This document shows positions 19,583 to 28,329 of a DNA stretch of 64,000 nucleotides, piece by piece. Numbering within the stretch: the stretch's first letter is position 1; each line of letters opens with the position of its first letter. The stretch lies in assembly GCA_963575745.1 (NCBI GenBank), contig CAUYUJ010017890.1:1-64000 (forward strand), read 5' to 3'. A model generated the notes under the pieces. The model saw only the letters and a program-made list of their open reading frames with translations, made no database searches and was not told where the DNA came from. The stretch comes from Prorocentrum cordatum. Its lineage: Eukaryota > Sar > Dinophyceae > Prorocentrales > Prorocentraceae. The position numbers were made by a program, and so were the translations under genes.

Positions 19583-19738
19583 AAGTCCTCGCGGAGCAAC
19601 CGCCGTCGCAAGGTCACGGCGAACTCTTCGTCCCCGAGCAGGTGCTGCGCCCGCGCGGGCGGCTCGAGCGCAGTGGACCCCGTTCCACCGTGCGACTGCA
19701 GGAGCCTGGCTTTCAGCTCGGAGAAGCGGTACCTCGCT
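19583..19738 (-). CDS. Unidentified coding-like fragment
   Basis: The minus frame reads RYRFSELKARLLQSHGGTGS, then EPPARAQHLLGDEEFAVTLR and RRLLREDLAG, immediately before the GGA tract. Helical, charged and non-repetitive. It is probably an exon or remnant of the minus-strand series between 15.2 and 19.8 kb. No domain recognised. Confidence 0.35.
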
Positions 19739-19739
19739 C

Positions 19740-20030
19740 CCTGCCCCTCCCCACACGTGCGATGTCTTGGTTTGTTCCATGCGCGGTCCCCGGAAGCCCC
19801 GACCCTTTCCCCAGGACCGCCTCTGCATCCTGTGCCGGATTTTGACGGCGCTGGGGCCTGGTAGGGGCCCCCAGGGGCCGAGAACTCTGAAACACCTCCG
19901 TCCACATGTTTTTCCCGACTCGAGCATGCCTGGGCCCTCCTCCTGGGGCCTTGTAAGAGCCCCCAGGGGCCGAGAACTCTGAAACACCTCCGTCCTGATG
20001 CTTTTCCCGACGCGAGCATGCCTGGGCCCT
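19740..20030 (-). repeat. Partial family 5 repeats in tandem
   Basis: A decayed copy of the hairpin-ended family 5 (GACCCTTTCCCCAGGACCG, TTTTGACGGCG, GGGGCCT). Its last part (CCCCCAGGGGCCGAGAACTC...CACCTCCGTC...CGAGCATGCCTGGGCCCTCC) is repeated at about 19869-19942 and 19960-20033. Confidence 0.55.
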
Positions 20031-20033
20031 CCT

Positions 20034-20465
20034 CCCTCCCTTGGGCGTCGCTCCATGGGGGGCGATGAGTGGGGGTGGAAGAGAAGGTGCACTTCTCGGG
20101 CCCTGAGGGCGCCATTTTGGGGCCCTGCAGGGCCGCTGCAGGGGCCCTGAAGGTCCTCTTCTCTGCAGCTCCCATCCTATCGCCCCCCACTGCACGACGC
20201 CCGACTTCTCCTTCCCTCCCTCCCTCCCTCCCTCCGAGAGGGCGCCGACCCCAGCCTGGGCCTCACCGCCGCGGTAGAACGAGGCCCTCGGGCCGGCGCG
20301 GTTGCCCCAGCGCGCCGGCGGCGCGTCTGCGGGGGGCGCGCCCGGGCGGTCCTGGCAGGGCAGGGCCCCCGCCTGGGCTCGGACCTCGTCTGCTGAGGCA
20401 CACCTGGGGTGCACCCAGACAGGTAGCAAGGACAGAGCAACCACACGCATGGGAATGGCAACATC
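20034..20465. other. GC-rich spacer, no supportable gene
   Basis: Contains a GCCCTGCAGGGCC palindrome near 20122 and TCCC repeats at 20210-20235. Frames are Arg/Pro-rich and unconvincing. Confidence 0.45.
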
Positions 20466-20880
20466 CCTAAGAACCCCATGACCCATGAGCAGCATGACGA
20501 CAACAGGAAGAGCTACCAGCTAGCAATACTCGCACAGCGACGACGACATGAACAACATAAAGAGCCCCAGTAGCAGCATCAGCAAGAACCGCATCAACGA
20601 CGCGATGGCCATCACAGTTATCAACAAGCATACAGTACTCATTACAACAACCACCACAACAGAGCAACCTCGGAAACAGCAACGACGACATGAGCAACAG
20701 CCGCAGCATGACCACAACATAACAACTGCATGAACAGCAACGGCGACACGAGCACCAGCCGCATCCTGAGCAGCAACGGCGACTTCAGCAGCAGCCACAT
20801 CAGCGGCAACCTCGCCAGCAGCGTAGTAACGAGCAGCAGCCGCATCAGCAAAGCCGGCAGAGGTCCACAACCACTAACTC
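20466..20880. repeat. Degenerate AGCAACGGCGAC-type repeat
   Basis: Roughly 24-45 bp units built from CAGCAACGGCGACATGAGCA and CAGCCGCATC variants. It is an A/C/G-skewed simple-sequence region, not a gene. Confidence 0.6.
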
Positions 20881-21176
20881 GTACTACCAGGTAAGAACCT
20901 GTTCATGCGAAAACAAAGTAAGGGAACAAACAACCTCCCGTTGTGATTTTATGTGGCTGATTTCGTCTCGTCTCCTCCTGCTCCTCCTACTCCTCCTCCT
21001 CCACCTCCCTCCTTCTCCTCCTCCTCCTGCCCCACACAATGTAAATTTGTCAACCGCCAGCGTGCCGCCATTCCCGCAAAGCGGTGAGAACAGGCTGGCA
21101 GTGCCTTCTTCCGCCCACGCGCTCCGGTGTAAAGCACGAGCGAATGAGTGGGCGTTGTGGTTTCCCAAGCATGCGG
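20881..21176. other. Spacer with a short CCT tract
   Basis: CCT-type repeats at about 20970-21030, otherwise unique. No supportable gene. Confidence 0.45.
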
Positions 21177-21335
21177 CGTCCTGATTTTTCAGTCCGCGGC
21201 CTCCAAAAGTCCTGGCCCTTTCCCTGGGACCGATTTTTCGACACGGGTCGTTTTTTGACGGTCCCAGGGCCTGGCGAGGGCCACTAGAGGCCGAAAACGG
21301 CGAAGGACCTCCGTCCTGACTTTTTGTTAGCGACG
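21177..21335 (-). mobile_element. Hairpin-ended repeat, family 5, copy A
   Basis: Bounded by CGTCCTGATTTTTCAG (left) and CCGTCCTGACTTTTTGTTAG then CGACG (right). The interior contains GGTCGTTTTTTGACGGTCCC and GGCCGAAAACGGCGAA, as in copies at 21999, 22368 and 25164. Confidence 0.65.
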
Positions 21336-21479
21336 CGACCATGTCTGCGCTTTCAGGGCGCCGGGGGGCCTGGGCCGGTTCGGCAACACGTAAGTGAAGG
21401 GGCCCTGAGACACACACAAAAATACATATACACAACTAACCGGATTCCCCATATTTTCGTGTATTTTCTTGATTGTGTC

Positions 21480-21967
21480 TGTGTGTTTCTCTTCCCTCCT
21501 GGAAGAGGGGCCCCAGGCAAGGGCGACCTCCGGTGCGCGACCTTCGGCGGCCGCGGGGAGGTCGAAACGGAGCGCGCCAGCCGCTGCCTTCGCATCGCAG
21601 TCGGCCACCCGGGGGCCCCAGCGTGCCCGCACCAATCAAGGAGCCCAAGGACACTCAAATAAATACACACAAATCCAAGGATTCCCCATATTTTTCCAGA
21701 TCTTTTCTGGGTTTTTGTCTCCCCTCCCCCACTTCCCATATTTTCCCATGTTTCCCGGGGGAATCGAGGATTCATTATGTCTGTGTGTTTTTTCCCCTCC
21801 TGAAAGAGGGGCCCCAGGCAGGGGTGACCTCCGGTGCGCCACCTTCGGGGGGGCCGCGGCGGGGAGGCCGCAACGGAGCGCGCGAGCCGCTGCGTTCGCA
21901 GCGCAGTCGGCCACCCGGAGGCCCCAGCGTGCCCGCACCACGGGGGCACCCCGGCGCAGGGTCACTC
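21480..21967. repeat. Duplicated segment with family 4 copies
   Basis: Bases 21480-21636 and 21777-21940 are homologous (GTCTGTGTGTTT, AGAGGGGCCCCAGGCA, GACCTCCGGTGCGC, CAGTCGGCCACCCGG, CCCCAGCGTGCCCGCACCA). The second copy runs from GGGTGACC at 21822 to GGTCACTC at 21967, so it is a complete family 4 type element. The first lacks the right end. The intervening 21640-21780 recurs at 38050-38190. Confidence 0.6.
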
Positions 21968-21998
21968 TGACGTGGAGCCGCCTCCCCAGACAGGATCG

Positions 21999-22155
21999 CG
22001 TCGTGAAGAAATCAGGACGGAGGTTTTTCGCTACTTTCGGCCCTTGGGGGCCTTCGCCAGGCCCCGGGACCGTCAAGAAACGACTCAGGATGAAAAGCCG
22101 GCCCCGGAGAAAGGGTCGGGACTTCCAGGGACGCCGTCCTGAAAAAATCAAGACG
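21999..22155 (+). mobile_element. Hairpin-ended repeat, family 5, copy B
   Basis: CGTCGTGAAGAAATCAGGACGG at the left is mirrored by CCGTCCTGAAAAAATCAAGACG at the right (16 of 22 positions pair). The interior GGGACCGTCAAGAAACGACT then GATGAAAAGCCGGCCCCGGA is shared with copies C and D. Confidence 0.7.
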
Positions 22156-22367
22156 TCGCATGTCTGGGTCTGGTGGGATGAGGAGCACCCTGGCGCCAGC
22201 CAAACCCGCGGCACGACTGCACGGCGCGGGCCCGACGCGTGGGGCGTGCCGTGCCAAAACCTGCTTGCTGCACTCCTGCGGGCATGGCCGGTCGGTGGTG
22301 GGGTCCGTCGGTCGGTCGGTGGTGTGGTGTGGTGTGGTGTGGTGCGGTCAGTCCCCAGACATGATGG

Positions 22368-22533
22368 CGTCGTAACAAAAATCGGGGCGGAAATTTCTCG
22401 CCGTTTTCGGCCTCTGGAGGCCCTCGCCGGGCCCCAGGACCGTCAAAAAAGGACTCAAGATGAAAAGCCGGCCCCAGAGAAAGGGCCGGGACTGCCTGAC
22501 TGCCAGGGACGCCGTCCTGAAGAAATCAGGACG
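22368..22533 (+). mobile_element. Hairpin-ended repeat, family 5, copy C
   Basis: CGTCGTAACAAAAATCGGGG (left, decayed) and CCGTCCTGAAGAAATCAGGA then CG (right). The same TCGCATGTCTGGGTC follows copies B and C, so a longer segment may have been duplicated. Confidence 0.7.
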
Positions 22534-22755
22534 TCGCATGTCTGGGTCGGTCGGTGGTGGAGACTGCGCGCGGTGCGGTCGGTCGGCCGGTAGGCCCCAA
22601 GGGAAGCCGCCCGCGCGCGCGGCCGGGCCCGACGCCCGCCCTCCTGGCGCGGCGGGGCTCTGGCCGCCTCGGGCGAGGCCCCGGGGGGCGGCCGGCTCTC
22701 CTCGCGGGGGGGGGTTGCAGCAGGCACCCTCGGGTCCCACCCACCTCTGCCGCGT
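22534..22755. other. GC-rich spacer
   Basis: Highly GC-rich with GTCGGTCGG repeats. I see no gene. Confidence 0.5.
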
Positions 22756-22955
22756 GGGGGGAGGAGGAGGAGGAGGAGGAGGAGGAGGAGGAGGAGGAGG
22801 AGGAGGAGGAGGAGGAGGAGGAGGAGGAGGAGGAGGAGGAGGAGGAGGAGGAGGAGGAGGAGGAGGAGGAGGAGGAGGAGGAGGAGGAGGAGGGGAGAAG
22901 GAGGAGAAGGAGGAGGGGGAGGGGGAGGAGGAGGGGGAGGAGGAGGCCGAAGGCT
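22756..22955. repeat. GGA microsatellite
   Basis: A nearly perfect GGA run of about 140 bp plus degenerate GGGGGA sequence. Confidence 0.95.
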
Positions 22956-23009
22956 GAGGCGGAGGAAGGCGCCTCGCCCGAGCCCGCCCCGGCCGCAGGG
23001 CGAACCAGC

Positions 23010-23378
23010 GGCACCCATGCGCGGCGCGAGATGGCGGACTCGGCGCCCACGACCAAGGCCTCGGGCACCTGCGGTTCCTCACACTCCTCGCCGATTTCGC
23101 CTCACGAGATGAACTCCGGCTCCCGTGAGCCGAGACCTGCCCGGGCTGCATTCGCCTGGTTGGGCCACGCCGCGCGCACAGGCAGGCCGTGCCGTGCACG
23201 CGACATCGCCACCTTGAGACGCATCTTCGAGCAGAATGGTCATCAGCGGAAGGAGCAATACATTGTCATCCAGGTCGAGCGGAACGCCATCGTTGCCCCT
23301 TCAGCGCCACCTGGATGCTGGACCCACCACGCGCCTATCGCTCCGAATGTTGCCGCGTCGGAGCTCGTGCTGAGGTGA
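23010..23378 (+). CDS. Unidentified coding-like fragment
   Basis: The plus frame has a credible composition at its end: CRARDIATLRRIFEQNGHQR then KEQYIVIQVERNAIVAPSAP, closing at a TGA near 23376. Upstream it merges with the GGA repeat, where translation is meaningless. The minus strand also has an open frame (VPEALVVGAESAISRRAW), so the strand is not certain. No domain recognised. Confidence 0.25.
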   Translation, partial: GTHARREMADSAPTTKASGTCGSSHSSPISPHEMNSGSREPRPARAAFAWLGHAARTGRPCRARDIATLRRIFEQNGHQRKEQYIVIQVERNAIVAPSAPPGCWTHHAPIAPNVAASELVLR

Positions 23379-23504
23379 CGAGCCCGCGTCAGGTCCAGAG
23401 CCGATGATCCTGCCGCCTTTCATCCCGTCGGTCGCATCCTATACGTACAGACATCGTACAGTCATCCTATACGACATGCGCACCTTCGGCACCACCCGAC
23501 GGGG

Positions 23505-23702
23505 CTTGTTGATCAGGGACCGACCGTCCCGGCATTCCTGTAATCCTACCACGGAATGTTCTTAAACATAAGCCCGATGTGATAAAACAAGACAGACTCC
23601 GCCAGAAATGTTCTAGGAACATGTCGTGGAAGCCACAACAGGTTCTCAGAACATTGTTTGGTAGGGCTACAGGCGAGCCAGGACGCTTCGCCACTGCTTG
23701 AG
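23505..23702 (-). repeat. Dispersed repeat family G, copy 1
   Basis: Homologous to 29162-29392 (AGGGACCGACCGTCCCGGCA, ACAAGACAG, GTCGTGGAAGCCACA, GCGAGCCAGGACGCTTCGCC). The minus strand carries a matching peptide in both copies: AVAKRPGSP, then NVLRT-CGFHD-FLEH. Confidence 0.7.
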
Positions 23703-23853
23703 TTTGGGGAACGAGGCAAGGAGTGGATCGAGGCCACCCTGAAACAAACGGCGGCGACAGTGCCTGTAGCGGCGCATGTGCCACGCCGAAGTGAGCTGGC
23801 GCACCCATGGGCGCAGCCCGAGCCGCCGAGAGCACGCCTTCAAGGCCAGCATC

Positions 23854-24056
23854 GGCGAGAGCTCCCGGGGGAGCAGCGCCTGCGACCGCCGTGGGGGTAC
23901 GCCTGCGGGGCCGGTGCCGGCGAGCGCTCCTTTAAGGGAGCAGCCGCTGCCACAGCCGTGAGCTGTACGCCGACGGGGCCAGGTGCAGGCGAGAGCCCCC
24001 CGGGCGCCTCAGCGGCTGCCGCCCCCACGTGAGCACGCCTCGGCCCAGCGAGGGCC
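23854..24056. repeat. Three-copy GC-rich VNTR
   Basis: Units of about 65-69 bp start at 23854, 23919 and 23988 with GGCGAGAGC/GGCGAGCGC. Each contains GGAGCAGC and CCGTG(G/A)G. Ala-rich frames derive from it. Confidence 0.5.
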
Positions 24057-24450
24057 CCATCGGGGAGCACCGCGGGCGAGGGCCTGCCCGAGGCGGAGAT
24101 CAAGGAGACTGCGGCAGCGCTCGCCGACGCCAGCGCCGGCGTCAGCGCCAGCGCCAACACCGCCGCCGACGCCGGCGGCGGCCTCGAGCCCAGCGCCGAC
24201 GCCGGCGCTGAGGCCCGCTGCGCTGGCGACAGGAAGCTTCTGCGGCGCGGCCACGGTCCGCACCGCGTGCAGCGGGGGGCTGGTCGTCTCCGGCGTCCAA
24301 GCCAGCTCCCGAAGCGACTGCCGCAAAAAGCTCCGAGACGGGTCGTGGAGGTTCGGGGTGAACCGCCACACCCCAGGGCCCCTGGCGGGCCCCAGCCGCG
24401 CACGGCCACCAGCTGCTGGAGCCCGTCTCACAGCCCGCCTCTAGCGACAA
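24057..24450. other. GC-rich sequence, no supportable gene
   Basis: GCCGGCG-type repeats (24120-24215) give Ala/Arg/Pro-rich frames on both strands. Nothing recognised. Confidence 0.4.
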
Positions 24451-24499
24451 TATCACATGCCAGCCATGTTAGGGCTCGAAACCTCCGGCACTTTCATCC

Positions 24500-24890
24500 C
24501 CTCGTGGCCTCTTACAAATACATGTTCCCTTTGCAATTCAGGCTCGGCTACCACTGTATCGGTAGCGGCGGAGGCAGGGAGTGCACCAAGGCCCTCGACG
24601 AGGGCAATGCCCAACGCCAGGCCCAGCAACACCATGCTTTTCACCTTGCCCTGCACTGCGGCCAGCAAGAGGGGTGGCTGAAGCCACGAATCATGTTTGC
24701 CGAAACGGCCTCCGTCCTTTTCGGTCCGATCCCCCTCCGCCACGACCTCCGTCCCTTTCAGTACCTCACCCTCCGCCACTCGCCGCTCTGCCTGCACTCA
24801 GGAGCGGCCAAGAGGGGGGCGTCCAAGAAGGGGGGTGTGCAAATCATGACCAGCGGCATGTGCGCGGCCAAGCAGAGGGGCCAGGGACGT
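24500..24890 (-). repeat. Duplicated segment H, copy 1
   Basis: Homologous to 25735-26000 (CCCTTTGCAA, ACCAAGGCCCTCGACGAGGG, CAACGCCAGGCC, ACGACCTCCGTCC). The minus strand encodes a similar hydrophobic peptide in both (GKVKSMVLLGLALGIALVEG and GKVTSMLLAGLALDIALVEG), so it may be a small duplicated gene piece. Confidence 0.55.
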
Positions 24891-24961
24891 GATGAAATAA
24901 GAAGAGGCGCCATGAAATCCGGTGAAATATCATGGCCCCCGCCATGATATCCACCCCTCGA

Positions 24962-25134
24962 GAAAAGGGGATCGACTACGGAACTGGTTTACCCCAAAAT
25001 TGATTTTCTCGTCGGAGTTACGCAGCATAGTCAGAATTCCGAATCCATGTACGAAAATTCGACGCAGTCGTCGTAGATAATATGAGGGGGGGGAACGCAT
25101 TCTGGGGTATATCAATCCTGTAGTCGATCCCCTA
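24962..25134. mobile_element. MITE-like element, family 6
   Basis: Terminal inverted repeats share AGGGGATCGACTAC perfectly and then, with mismatches, reach TACCCCA. Five-base direct repeats CTCGA flank it at 24957-24961 and 25135-25139. AT-richer interior without a frame. Only one copy seen. Confidence 0.55.
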
Positions 25135-25163
25135 CTCGAACGCCCCCCCTAGTCCCAGACCCC

Positions 25164-25325
25164 CGACGTCATGATTTTTTCATGACGTCGACCCCCAGAG
25201 GTTTCGACCCCTTCCCCGGGACCGGCTTTTCATCCTGAGTCGTTTTTTGACGGCCCCGAGGCCCGGCGAGGGCCCCCAAAGGCCGAAAATAGCGAAAAAC
25301 CTCCCGTCGTGATTTTTTCACGACG
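25164..25325 (-). mobile_element. Hairpin-ended repeat, family 5, copy D
   Basis: The best-preserved ends. The left terminus 25164-25190 is a perfect palindrome around TGATTTTTTCA with arms CGACGTCA. The right terminus 25305-25325 is a second palindrome, CGTCGTGATTTTTTCACGAC. Interior GTCGTTTTTTGACGGCCCC as in copies A-C. Confidence 0.75.
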
Positions 25326-25734
25326 CGAGGAGGTCTAGGGTCATCACCCCCCTCGTTGCCGCCCCCGATGCGCTGCTGCCCACCCGCTCGGGCCCGGAGC
25401 ACCGCGGCCGGCGGCCACAAGGCCTTCGAAAAAAAGCAGGCCCGGCCGCCCTGCCGGAGCGATAAACCTCGTGCCACCGGATCTGCTGCTGGAGCTGGCC
25501 CGGGGCGGCAGAGCGCCGCCGGAGAGCCTGCCCAACCCTCCCCCCCGACGTGCCTTCCCTCGTGGCCTCTTCACAGGTCGTTCCTTGCTCTCATCGTGCT
25601 CGTTTCCAAGTGTGCTCGTTTCGAGTTCTTCCTGGCCCCCCAGTGGCCAGGAAGAGGCCCAGGATCGAGCAATTCGAAGCGAAAGGATCGTGGCCCCCAA
25701 GAAGTCAAAGAACTTCCGAAGAATTAGAAATGAA
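25326..25734. other. Unique GC-rich sequence
   Basis: No supportable gene. Plus-strand frames here are open but lack any recognisable motif. Confidence 0.4.
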
Positions 25735-26000
25735 CAATGTGTACCTCTTCCCTTTGCAACTCAGGGTCGAAGGAGGCGGGGGAGGCGTGTGAGGTTATCG
25801 CTGTCGGTGGCGGAGGAGTCACGGACCGCACCAAGGCCCTCGACGAGGGCAATGTCCAACGCCAGGCCAGCCAACAGCATGCTTGTCACCTTGCCGTACA
25901 CTTCGGCCAGCATGCAGTGTGGCTAAAGTCACGCGGGCAACGTTTGTGCTAACGACCTCCGTCCTTCTCGGCCCCTTCCCTCCGCCACTCGCCGGGCACT
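25735..26000 (-). repeat. Duplicated segment H, copy 2
   Basis: See 24500-24890. The two copies are in the same orientation, about 1.2 kb apart, diverged by substitutions and small indels. Confidence 0.55.
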
Positions 26001-26449
26001 GCCAGCAACCAAAGCCAGGCCCGGAATAGTTACCGAGGCCACCAGTCAGAAGACCCCAGGCGAAGGCACTGTCCAGCCGCCCCCTGCCAGAGCGATTGTG
26101 CCGTGAGATTGCTCAAACTGGCCTGGGGCGGCAGAGCGTCGCAGAAGCGCCGTCCAACCCTCCCCCTGGCGTGCCCTCCCTCGCTCACCCTGGCCTGCCC
26201 TGGCCCGCCTCACCCGTGCCGCTGACTGATAGGGATCGGGACCCGGGGGGGGGTAAAGGATGGGGAGAAGGAAAGGGCTCCGACGGCACAAGCTGCCAAC
26301 CAGCCGCACACTCGGGGGTTCGGTGAGGCCTCCTGAGGAAGTGCCAGGGAGCACTCCTCACCCACAGGCCGCAGTGGGAGTGAGACACCGCCACGGGTGA
26401 AATAGGGATCTCAGCACGCAGCTCCAGTCTCCGAGGGTACACTCCAGAG
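26001..26449. other. Unique sequence, no supportable gene
   Basis: Pro/Ser/Arg-rich short frames only. CCTGGCCTGCCCTGGCCCGCC-like simple sequence near 26180-26205. Confidence 0.4.
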
Positions 26450-26750
26450 AGGAGGAGGAGGAGGAGGAGAGAGAGAGGAGGAGAGGAGGAGGAGGAGGAG
26501 GAGGAGGGGAGGAGGAGGAGGAGGGAGGAGGAGGAGGAGGAGGAGGAGGAGGGAGGAGGAGGAGGAGGAGGAGGAGGAGGAGGAGGAGGAGGGAGGAGGA
26601 GGAGGAGGAGCAGGAGGAGCAGCAGCAGCAGCAGCAGCAGCAGCTAGCAGCAGCAGCAGCGGAGCAAGCGCAGCGGCAGCAGCGGACAGCGCAGCGGCAG
26701 CGGGCAGCGCAGCGGCCAGCAGGCAGCGGCAGGCAGCAAGAGGAGGAGGG
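26450..26750. repeat. GGA then CAG/CGG-type microsatellites
   Basis: GGA repeats (26450-26618), then (CAG)n at 26620-26662, then degenerate GCAGCGGCAG up to 26750. Confidence 0.95.
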
Positions 26751-27478
26751 GCAGCAGAGGCCGCAGCGGCAGCTCGAGCGGCACCCGCGGCGGCCGAGGA
26801 GGACCCCCGCCGGCGGCCCGCGGCCGCGGCCAGAGCAGCACGGCGGCAGCGCCCGCGGGAGCGGCCGCGCCGGCCCGCTGGCCGGAGGCGCCTCGGCCGC
26901 CGCCGGGGAGGGGCCGCCCGCCGCCCGCGGGCGCCGCCGCGAGGGCGCTGCGGGCGTGGGAGGAGCGCCAGACGCGGGTGGGCGCCGGGGCTCCGCGGGC
27001 AGCCCGCGGCGGGGCGGCGGCGGCGGCGCCCGGGCGGCGGCCGGCGCCTCGGGCGCGGGCGGCAGGCTGCGCGGGGCGGGCCGGAGGCCACGAGGGCCAG
27101 CCCGGGCCGCGGGCGGCTTTTCGAGGCAGGCTGGAGGCCACCGGGCCAGCTCGGGGCCCGGTCGTCTCGAGGCCGGCTCGGGGCCATCGGGCCTGGGCGG
27201 TGCTTCGAATCGCTTGCGGAATCGCGCGTGGCGTGAGAGTGGGCCAGCTCGCGCCGCGGCCGCGGCGGCTTCGAGGCAGGCCGGGGCCAATCGGGCATCG
27301 GCTATATGCTTCGTGGCCGCCGTCGGAGCCGCCCCTGGATTGCAGATCGGTCGAGTGCCCAGCGAGATCGCGCGCGGTGTCTGTGCCGCGGCTGCCGCGG
27401 CGTCGGCGGCAGGCCGGGGCCATCGGCCAACGGCTGTGCATCGCGGCCACTAAGGCGACTCCGGACACCCTGAACCCA
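26751..27478. other. Extremely GC-rich region
   Basis: CGG/GCC-rich DNA with repeated GAGGCAGGCYGGRGCCA and CGGGCCAGC phrases (27060-27430). Frames on all strands are Ala/Arg/Gly/Pro-rich, so coding cannot be judged. It could be a CpG-island-like region. Confidence 0.4.
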
Positions 27479-27738
27479 CCCCGACTCCGGATTCGCCCTA
27501 CTTTGGGGAAATTCGTAGGTAGGGCTTGGAATTTCCGCCTTACTTTTCAAGCCCCGCTGATGCCAATTTCCGCCCTACTTTTCTGCTGCTGTTCCCGCCC
27601 TACTTCTGTGGATTTCCGCCCTACTTCACGCCGGGTGCAGCCATTTCCGCCCTACTTGTTCGGCCTCTTGTATAGGTGGATTTCCGACGCAGTTTTAACT
27701 TAGGAAAAAGCCAAAGTAGGGCGGATCTGGAGTCAGGG
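27479..27738. mobile_element. Inverted-repeat element with internal CCGCCCTACTT array
   Basis: 28-bp terminal inverted repeats (27479-27506 and 27711-27738, 3 mismatches) carry GACTCC and CGCCCTACTTTGG. The interior repeats the terminal motif as TTTCCGCCCTACTT about five times (27530-27660). No target duplication is obvious. Confidence 0.6.
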
Positions 27739-27881
27739 CACTGTCCTTCCGTTTTGTCCTATCGCCGGCTGCCGCTGACCTCCCGCCACCTTCCGCGGGG
27801 CAGGAGCCGCCAGCTCCGTCGACTGGTGAAAGCAAGGCCCTTTCTGGAGCGCCCAGTGAAGAGGCTGCCCTGACGTGTATG

Positions 27882-28103
27882 TCAGGCGAGTCGCGCCATC
27901 GAATCGGACGATGCCGCGCGCAGATATCCGAACGCATCGTCGAATTGATCAAATCGGGGGCCAGCCTTGGTGATTGACGCTGGCGCAAGGCCGGCCAGAG
28001 CACCCAAGTTCGACCTGTGCTTGTGAAAAGTTGTGCGCACATCTGGAGTTCGACTGTCGAGGCAGGGGCCGAAGGTAATGCTATCGACGGGTAGGGCCGA
28101 CAA
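27882..28103 (-). CDS. Unidentified coding-like fragment
   Basis: A 73-codon minus frame with balanced composition (SALPVDSITFGPCLDSRTPD, then FDQFDDAFGYLRAASSDSM) and an ATG start. It is short, without recognised motif or neighbours, so exon, remnant and chance frame all remain possible. Confidence 0.3.
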   Translation of the reverse strand: MSALPVDSITFGPCLDSRTPDVRTTFHKHRSNLGALAGLAPASITKAGPRFDQFDDAFGYLRAASSDSMARLA

Positions 28104-28114
28104 GTCCGCGGGGT

Positions 28115-28325
28115 GAAACGCTGCTCCTCCTCCTCCTCCTCCTCCTCCTCCTCCTCCTCCTCCTCCTCCACCGCCCCCTCCCCTCCCACTCCTCCTGCTC
28201 CTGCTCCTCCCCTCTCCTCCTTGTCCTCCTCTCCGTATCCTCCGCCTTGTCCTCCTCCTCCTCCTCCTCCTCCTCCTCCTTTCTTCTTCCTCCTCCTCCT
28301 CCTCCTCCTCCTCCTCCTCCTCTAT
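28115..28325. repeat. CCT microsatellite
   Basis: CCT repeats with CTCCTTGT interruptions. Confidence 0.95.
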
Positions 28326-28329
28326 CCCT

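Noticed and set aside
24500-24890. Similarity of GKVKSMVLLGLALGIALVEG to ATP synthase subunit c
   Set aside because: The resemblance is limited to a generic hydrophobic helix. The essential acidic residue is not in the right place and no second helix is present.
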